Shown in pieces: positions 60,272-64,000 of a DNA stretch of 64,000 nucleotides; within the stretch, counting starts at the first letter, position 1, and each line of letters begins with the position of its first letter. The DNA comes from Nageia nagi (Eukaryota; Pinophyta): positions 19,654,001-19,718,000 of the forward strand of contig JBITNC010000002.1 of assembly GCA_050084985.1 (NCBI GenBank), written 5' to 3'. The translations under genes and the position numbers were made by a program. The notes beneath the pieces were generated by a model, which was given only the letters and a program-made list of their open reading frames with translations, was not told the DNA's origin and did no database searches.

Positions 60272-60558
60272 TAATTAAAGATCATCATCATCAACATTTT
60301 ATTGCAGGTTCTTGGAGACACCACTGAGGGTTTATAAATATTGATACACTCATTCAAAGGAAGTCAAAGGAGCCTATATCTACCTTTACAAACAAAAAGC
60401 CCTTACTACACAAGGCACTATTATACATCACAAATCGACATGAGATTTTTTATTGTAAACTGATTATTGAGGTCTATTCAAAATTCAATAAAACAATTGT
60501 TGTTGGTTGTAACATGGTTTATTCTATTTGCTAATAGGGCTATTTTTTGGGTAATGCA
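60272..60558 (+). repeat. Right part of the 3' LTR of A
   Basis: It aligns with 17533-17815 (for example TGTAAACTGATTATTGAGGT) and ends GTAATGCA, followed by the CATGG target duplication at 60559-60563. It lies directly after the end of element C. Confidence 0.85.
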
Positions 60559-60563
60559 CATGG

Positions 60564-60852
60564 ATATGATCTATGCAGGTATATATTGCTTTGTTCTATA
60601 GGTATTTTTTGGGTGAGTAGGATTGGCATAGACCACTCATCTCATATAGGGACTCCAATTTTGGCTTTTTTACCTAATGCAACATGAGCAAGGTGCAACC
60701 AAGACTAAAAGGGATCAAACAACATACCATACTTAGCACATAGATCAAAATAGGGAAGCCCAATTTACTATTGAATTTTTTTTATCTTCTCTATATGTCT
60801 TTGGATTATGCAATTTCAATGCTTTTCATTTCATATCTAAAGAGGGAGAAAA
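60564..60852 (+). other. 3' end of D interior with polypurine tract
   Basis: Non-coding. It ends with AAAGAGGGAGAAAA (60839-60852) before the 3' LTR of D. No hairpin like those of A, B and C was seen before this tract. Confidence 0.6.
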
Positions 60853-61467
60853 TGTAGACACCTAAAAATGATTTATTATTTATTTAATAAATCATATTTA
60901 AGCTCATTAAATGATTAAATAGAAATAATTCATAAATCAAGATAAATTGTTATTACAATGAAATACCATGGGCTAAGGCTAATGTAATATCATATACCAT
61001 GGACTATATTTTAAATTATCTTGGATATAGAAAAGACTATTAGTATTGCTATGTGTTGAATTTCAATCCTCTTTATTTCTTTCTAGATTATAAATACAAA
61101 AGGTGAAGGTTGACATCCCTATCGAATCTCTCTAATAGGTGGTTTTCCCAAACATCAAACTTATAGTGTCTCTTGATGCCACCTATCTTGAGAAATTTTT
61201 TATACTCTCTAATATATGTTATATCTCCTTTACATCTGATATGAATCATCAAGTTTCACACAATTAATGATGTACCATTCCCATGTAGCTAGCAATGTAC
61301 ACCTTTTAGATCGGTAGGTCTAGATTTTAGGTATTGACTTATGGTACCATTTTAGTGAATATTCATTGCAAGCTTATTTGAATTTTGATCACAATCCTTC
61401 AAACATTCATTACTATTCTACTTTGAGGATTGTACATAAAATGGCTACTTTCCCACTTTGTATTACT
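60853..61467 (+). repeat. 3' LTR of D, truncated by copia H
   Basis: It begins TGTAGACACCTAAAAATG and aligns with 11452 to about 12065. It keeps the 26-base palindrome (60869-60894) and TATAAATA (about 61087). The alignment ends near 61467 where an inverted copia LTR begins. Confidence 0.82.
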
Positions 61468-61879
61468 TGATAAAATTGACCCTTTCTAAATTAATCTCTA
61501 AACTACTAAGATCTCAAGAAGGTACTTCACAACATCAACATAATAGTGTAATAACACTATCCAATCTCATATTTAAGACAAGATATAAAGTGGTTACTCC
61601 CTCCTTGGGAGTACATCCACTAACCAATATCTTCCTTTCTCTCTAACCTTGAACTTATAGTATAACTCTACTTCCAGGTTGTATTGAAATAAGAGGGGAG
61701 TACACCTCTATTTATAAGATGAAGCCCACTCTTTAACCTCCATTTTACCCAAGGGTATGGTTAAATATTTTTTTATATTTATTCCTATAATACTATAAGG
61801 TATATAAATATACTTTAAGTATTAATTGAATTTACATTAAAGATAAATATTACACAATATTATATTACAAATTCTAACA
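61468..61879 (-). repeat. 3' LTR of minus-strand copia element H
   Basis: On the minus strand it starts TGTTAGAATTTG and ends ATTTTATCA, 412 bp. A minus-strand TATAAATAGAGG near 61715 is a likely promoter. The minus-strand polypurine tract AAGGAGGAG (61880-61888) precedes it. Confidence 0.78.
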
Positions 61880-63340
61880 CTCCTCCTTAATGTAATATAG
61901 GGATAGAGCATAGAGAAAGAAGAGAGAGAGTTCTCCTCCAAAAAGATACAAGTGAAGATGAGAACATTTTACATATTTGAAAAATAAGTAATATTTTAAT
62001 TTAATACTAATTAAAATATCATTTGATAAAATAGTTTACAATACAATCATTAACCATAACTAGTTTCATTGTAAGTATAGTTAATCATCATTGAGTTGAC
62101 ATGTGAGCCTCCATGAGCTATAGTAAAGAACCTGCATTCTCAAGATGAAACCTATAAACTAGAAGAAGCTTATAAACAAGAGCAATTATATGCACCATAT
62201 AAATATTCATATCAATTGTAAGATAAATGGCCTAAGTAATGACATCTATAAACTAATCAATTATGCACTATAAGTTATCACAAAGATGCCAAGCCAATAA
62301 TTATAGTCATTTGCTATTTATTAGAAATATGTGTTGATATATCAAAGAAAAAGAGCATATGCATATATCAACTACTCACATATGGATAACAAAATATTTT
62401 AATAAACACATATTGCTTCCTCATGAAAGTAGAAATAAAAGAATGTACCATGAGTTCCTCACACAATGTGAACTAACCACAAAGGTGTACACTTAGATCA
62501 ATAGTATATAGTAAAATATCCTCCTAAAGATGAATTTGTCATTACAAATATGACTTTAACATTTCACTCTCCCTTGATGATGCATGCGTTGCCGGGGCCG
62601 TAACTTTTGATCCGGAGGTCGTTTTGCTTCGAAATTTAAACTGTGGCTTCGTGACGAAATTCCAGTTATGGGAGTTCGCTAGAACTGCCATACCCAAAAA
62701 ATGATATTTTTAAGGCCTGAGTCATCCGTCTAAGGCCTGAAAAATAGGCTTTTTTAAGAGCACTCCTGATTTTTAGCTTTTTTTGCATGTTGCACCTATA
62801 ATAACTCTCGTTTTTCTTCTAGTTAAGGGTGGATATTTTAGATACTGCTTAATTTGTGTAAGAAGGATGCGCATGCAAATTTTGGGCGCAATCCGACTCA
62901 TTTTGGTTTTTTGTTTTTTTTGTGGGCTATTTAAAGGGCATTGTATTCTCTTGGAGAGCATGTGGGTTCAGGAATAAGAAGAGTGTTTTTTGGTCTGGAT
63001 TTCTTCTGTATGTTCTGTGACTGGAATTCGATTTCTGTTTTCCTGTTATAGCTGAATTCACATCACTTGAGGACAACTTCACTAACCATTAGAAACTTTC
63101 AAAGTGTGCACAACAAAGTTTTTAAAATGGTCTAGTGAATAAATTAGGAGATTCAAAGTCACATGAATAGAGCTACAAGTGTCCCATCAAAAACTATCTC
63201 TTTGATATAATGTGCTTAGATTTTTTGTACACTATAAGTTATCATTAAGATTCCAAGGCCATACTTATAGTCACCAAATAGAGGAATTTATAAACAAAGT
63301 ATACAAACCCAAAAGTTCAACAACTTTATTAAGAAGAAAG
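61880..63340 (-). other. 3' untranslated region of copia H, interrupted by a solo LTR
   Basis: About 970 bases of A+T-rich non-coding DNA (excluding the insertion) lie between the RNase H end and the polypurine tract. A direct repeat of about 45 bp (CACTATAAGTTATCA, AAG-T-CCAA-GCCA, TTATAGTCA) occurs at 62266-62313 and 63230-63274. No ORF is supported. Confidence 0.55.
62578..63065. repeat. Probable solo LTR, 488 bp, TSD CTTGA
   Basis: It is flanked by CTTGA at 62573-62577 and 63066-63070, starts TGATG and ends CATCA (a 5-bp terminal inverted repeat with TG...CA ends). It is visibly richer in G+C than the surroundings, with GTTGCCGGGGCC near the left end. CTATTTAAA near 62929 is a possible TATA element in plus orientation. 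There is no coding capacity; short open frames in it are chance. Confidence 0.72.
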
Positions 63341-64000
63341 AAATTACAAGGAACTCAACATTTACTTCATTTTTTAGGGCAACTTTACCAACCTAATAGA
63401 ATCCCTAAGCTTACAAAAATGAGATTCAGGAAGGGGTTTGATGAACAAATTATTATATTTTAGGACTAATGGATAATACTATAAGTGTATAAGACCATCC
63501 AAAACCTTCTCTCTAATGAAATGGACTTGAATCTCTACATACTTTATTCTCCGATGGAAAAAAAATATTCTTTTCCAAAGCAATAGCTGATTGATTATCT
63601 AAACAAATTTGATATGGATGAACTTGATCATACCCAATGTATTTCAAAATATACCTCAACCAAGTGGCTTCCTACATGGCAAGGGACATTGCTTGATATT
63701 CAATCTCTATAGTAGAGAGAGCAAAAGTAGGTTGCTTCTTGGAATCCTAAGGGATAGCACCTGATCCAATGCTAAACACATAAGTAGAGGTTGATTTTTA
63801 GTCATCTCTATCTCCTCCATAGTCAAAATCTAAGAATCTTGAGAGAACATACAAGGGAAACTTGTCATACTTGAAAGCAAGATCCTTAGTGCCCACAACA
63901 TACCTCAAAATTTGCTTAACTACATTGAGGTTATCAACATATGGTTTTTGCATAAAGTGATATATCAAATTCAAATTAAAGGCAATATCTATCCTAGAGA
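63341..64000 (-). pseudogene. RNase H end of minus-strand copia H pol (partial)
   Basis: The minus strand reads from the window edge: S-R-I-D-I-A-F-N-L-N near 63995, V-V-K-Q-I-L-R-Y-V-V-G-T near 63915, D-F-D-Y-G-G-D near 63830, K-S-T-S-T-Y-V-F near 63790, then K-Q-P-T-F-A-L-S-T-I-E-I-E-Y near 63725, L-D-N-Q-S-A-I-A-L near 63600 and I-K-P-L-P-E-S-H-F-C-K-L-R-D-S near 63430-63390. These are the ordered motifs of copia RNase H. Stops and one changed catalytic Asp context (D-Y-G in place of D-W-A/G) are present. RT lies beyond the window. Confidence 0.88.

Larger units (their letters stand above)
16924..60558 (+). mobile_element. Ty3/gypsy Tat-lineage element A with nested C and B, TSD CATGG
   Basis: The left LTR starts at 16924 and is preceded by CATGG (16919-16923). 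The right LTR ends GTAATGCA at 60558 and is followed by CATGG (60559-60563). The interior before the nested insertion runs primer site, long leader, gag, protease, RT, two RNase H domains, integrase, sense accessory ORFs, antisense plant-mobile-domain ORF and polypurine tract. Two consecutive RNase H domains are characteristic of the Tat clade. The 3' LTR (35284 to about 35605 plus 60272-60558) is split by element C. All domains have stops or altered catalytic residues. Confidence 0.88.
11452..61467 (+). mobile_element. Outer Ty3/gypsy element D, split by the A-C-B nest
   Basis: A 5' LTR at 11452-12191 and a matching 3' LTR from 60853 bracket everything between. Removing the A nest (16924-60558 plus one CATGG copy) leaves about 5 kb of D interior: primer site, gag, an antisense plant-mobile-domain ORF and a short 3' end with polypurine tract. 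No RT or integrase from D is visible, so D was probably non-autonomous. Its LTRs differ at roughly 15% of positions by eye. Its 3' LTR is cut at 61467 by copia element H. Confidence 0.75.

Noticed and set aside
62783-62977. Short open frames on both strands in the solo LTR
   Set aside because: They are about 62-64 codons long, overlap each other on opposite strands in a higher-G+C segment, have no motif, and span the putative TATA region.

Overview
The window looks like intergenic plant nuclear DNA made almost entirely of LTR retrotransposons. I found no host gene, rRNA, tRNA or CRISPR array. The DNA is strongly A+T-rich. Every recognisable coding stretch is Ty1/copia or Ty3/gypsy gag-pol, or an accessory retrotransposon ORF, and nearly all carry stops or frameshifts. 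The large Tat-lineage elements point to a seed plant with a big, slowly purged genome (a gymnosperm would fit), but the species cannot be fixed from this sequence.

Layout: (1) 1-3102, the 3' part of a fairly young copia element (E): integrase, RT and RNase H with one nonsense codon, then a polypurine tract and an LTR carrying a minisatellite. (2) 3103-6398, an older minus-strand copia (F). (3) 8430-10060, a decayed gypsy gag fragment (G). (4) 11452-61467, a Russian doll of four related gypsy elements. D is the outer element (5' LTR 11452-12191, 3' LTR from 60853; gag plus an antisense plant-mobile-domain ORF, no pol). Inside D lies A (16924-60558, target duplication CATGG), a full Tat-type element with gag, protease, RT, two RNase H domains, integrase, sense accessory ORFs and an antisense plant-mobile-domain ORF. 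Inside A's 3' LTR lies C (about 35606-60271), with gag and protease only. Inside C's gag lies B (39149-51308, target duplication GAAAT, two 839-bp LTRs), with the same gag-protease-only plan as C. (5) 61468-64000, a minus-strand copia (H) that interrupts D's 3' LTR and itself contains a probable solo LTR (62578-63065, target duplication CTTGA).

How the parts relate: A encodes a complete (now dead) replication machinery, while B and C encode only Gag and protease. All three share non-coding architecture: an 11-bp degenerate core repeated at 20/20/21-bp steps in the LTR and again in the leader, two classes of leader hairpin whose stems differ in sequence but keep pairing, a conserved non-coding block in the 3' half, and a hairpin abutting the polypurine tract. 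This is what one would expect if A-like elements mobilised B- and C-like elements in trans through shared cis signals. The phased array and the covarying hairpins are the most novel-looking signals here. All comparisons were made by eye; no alignments, folding programs or database searches were run.
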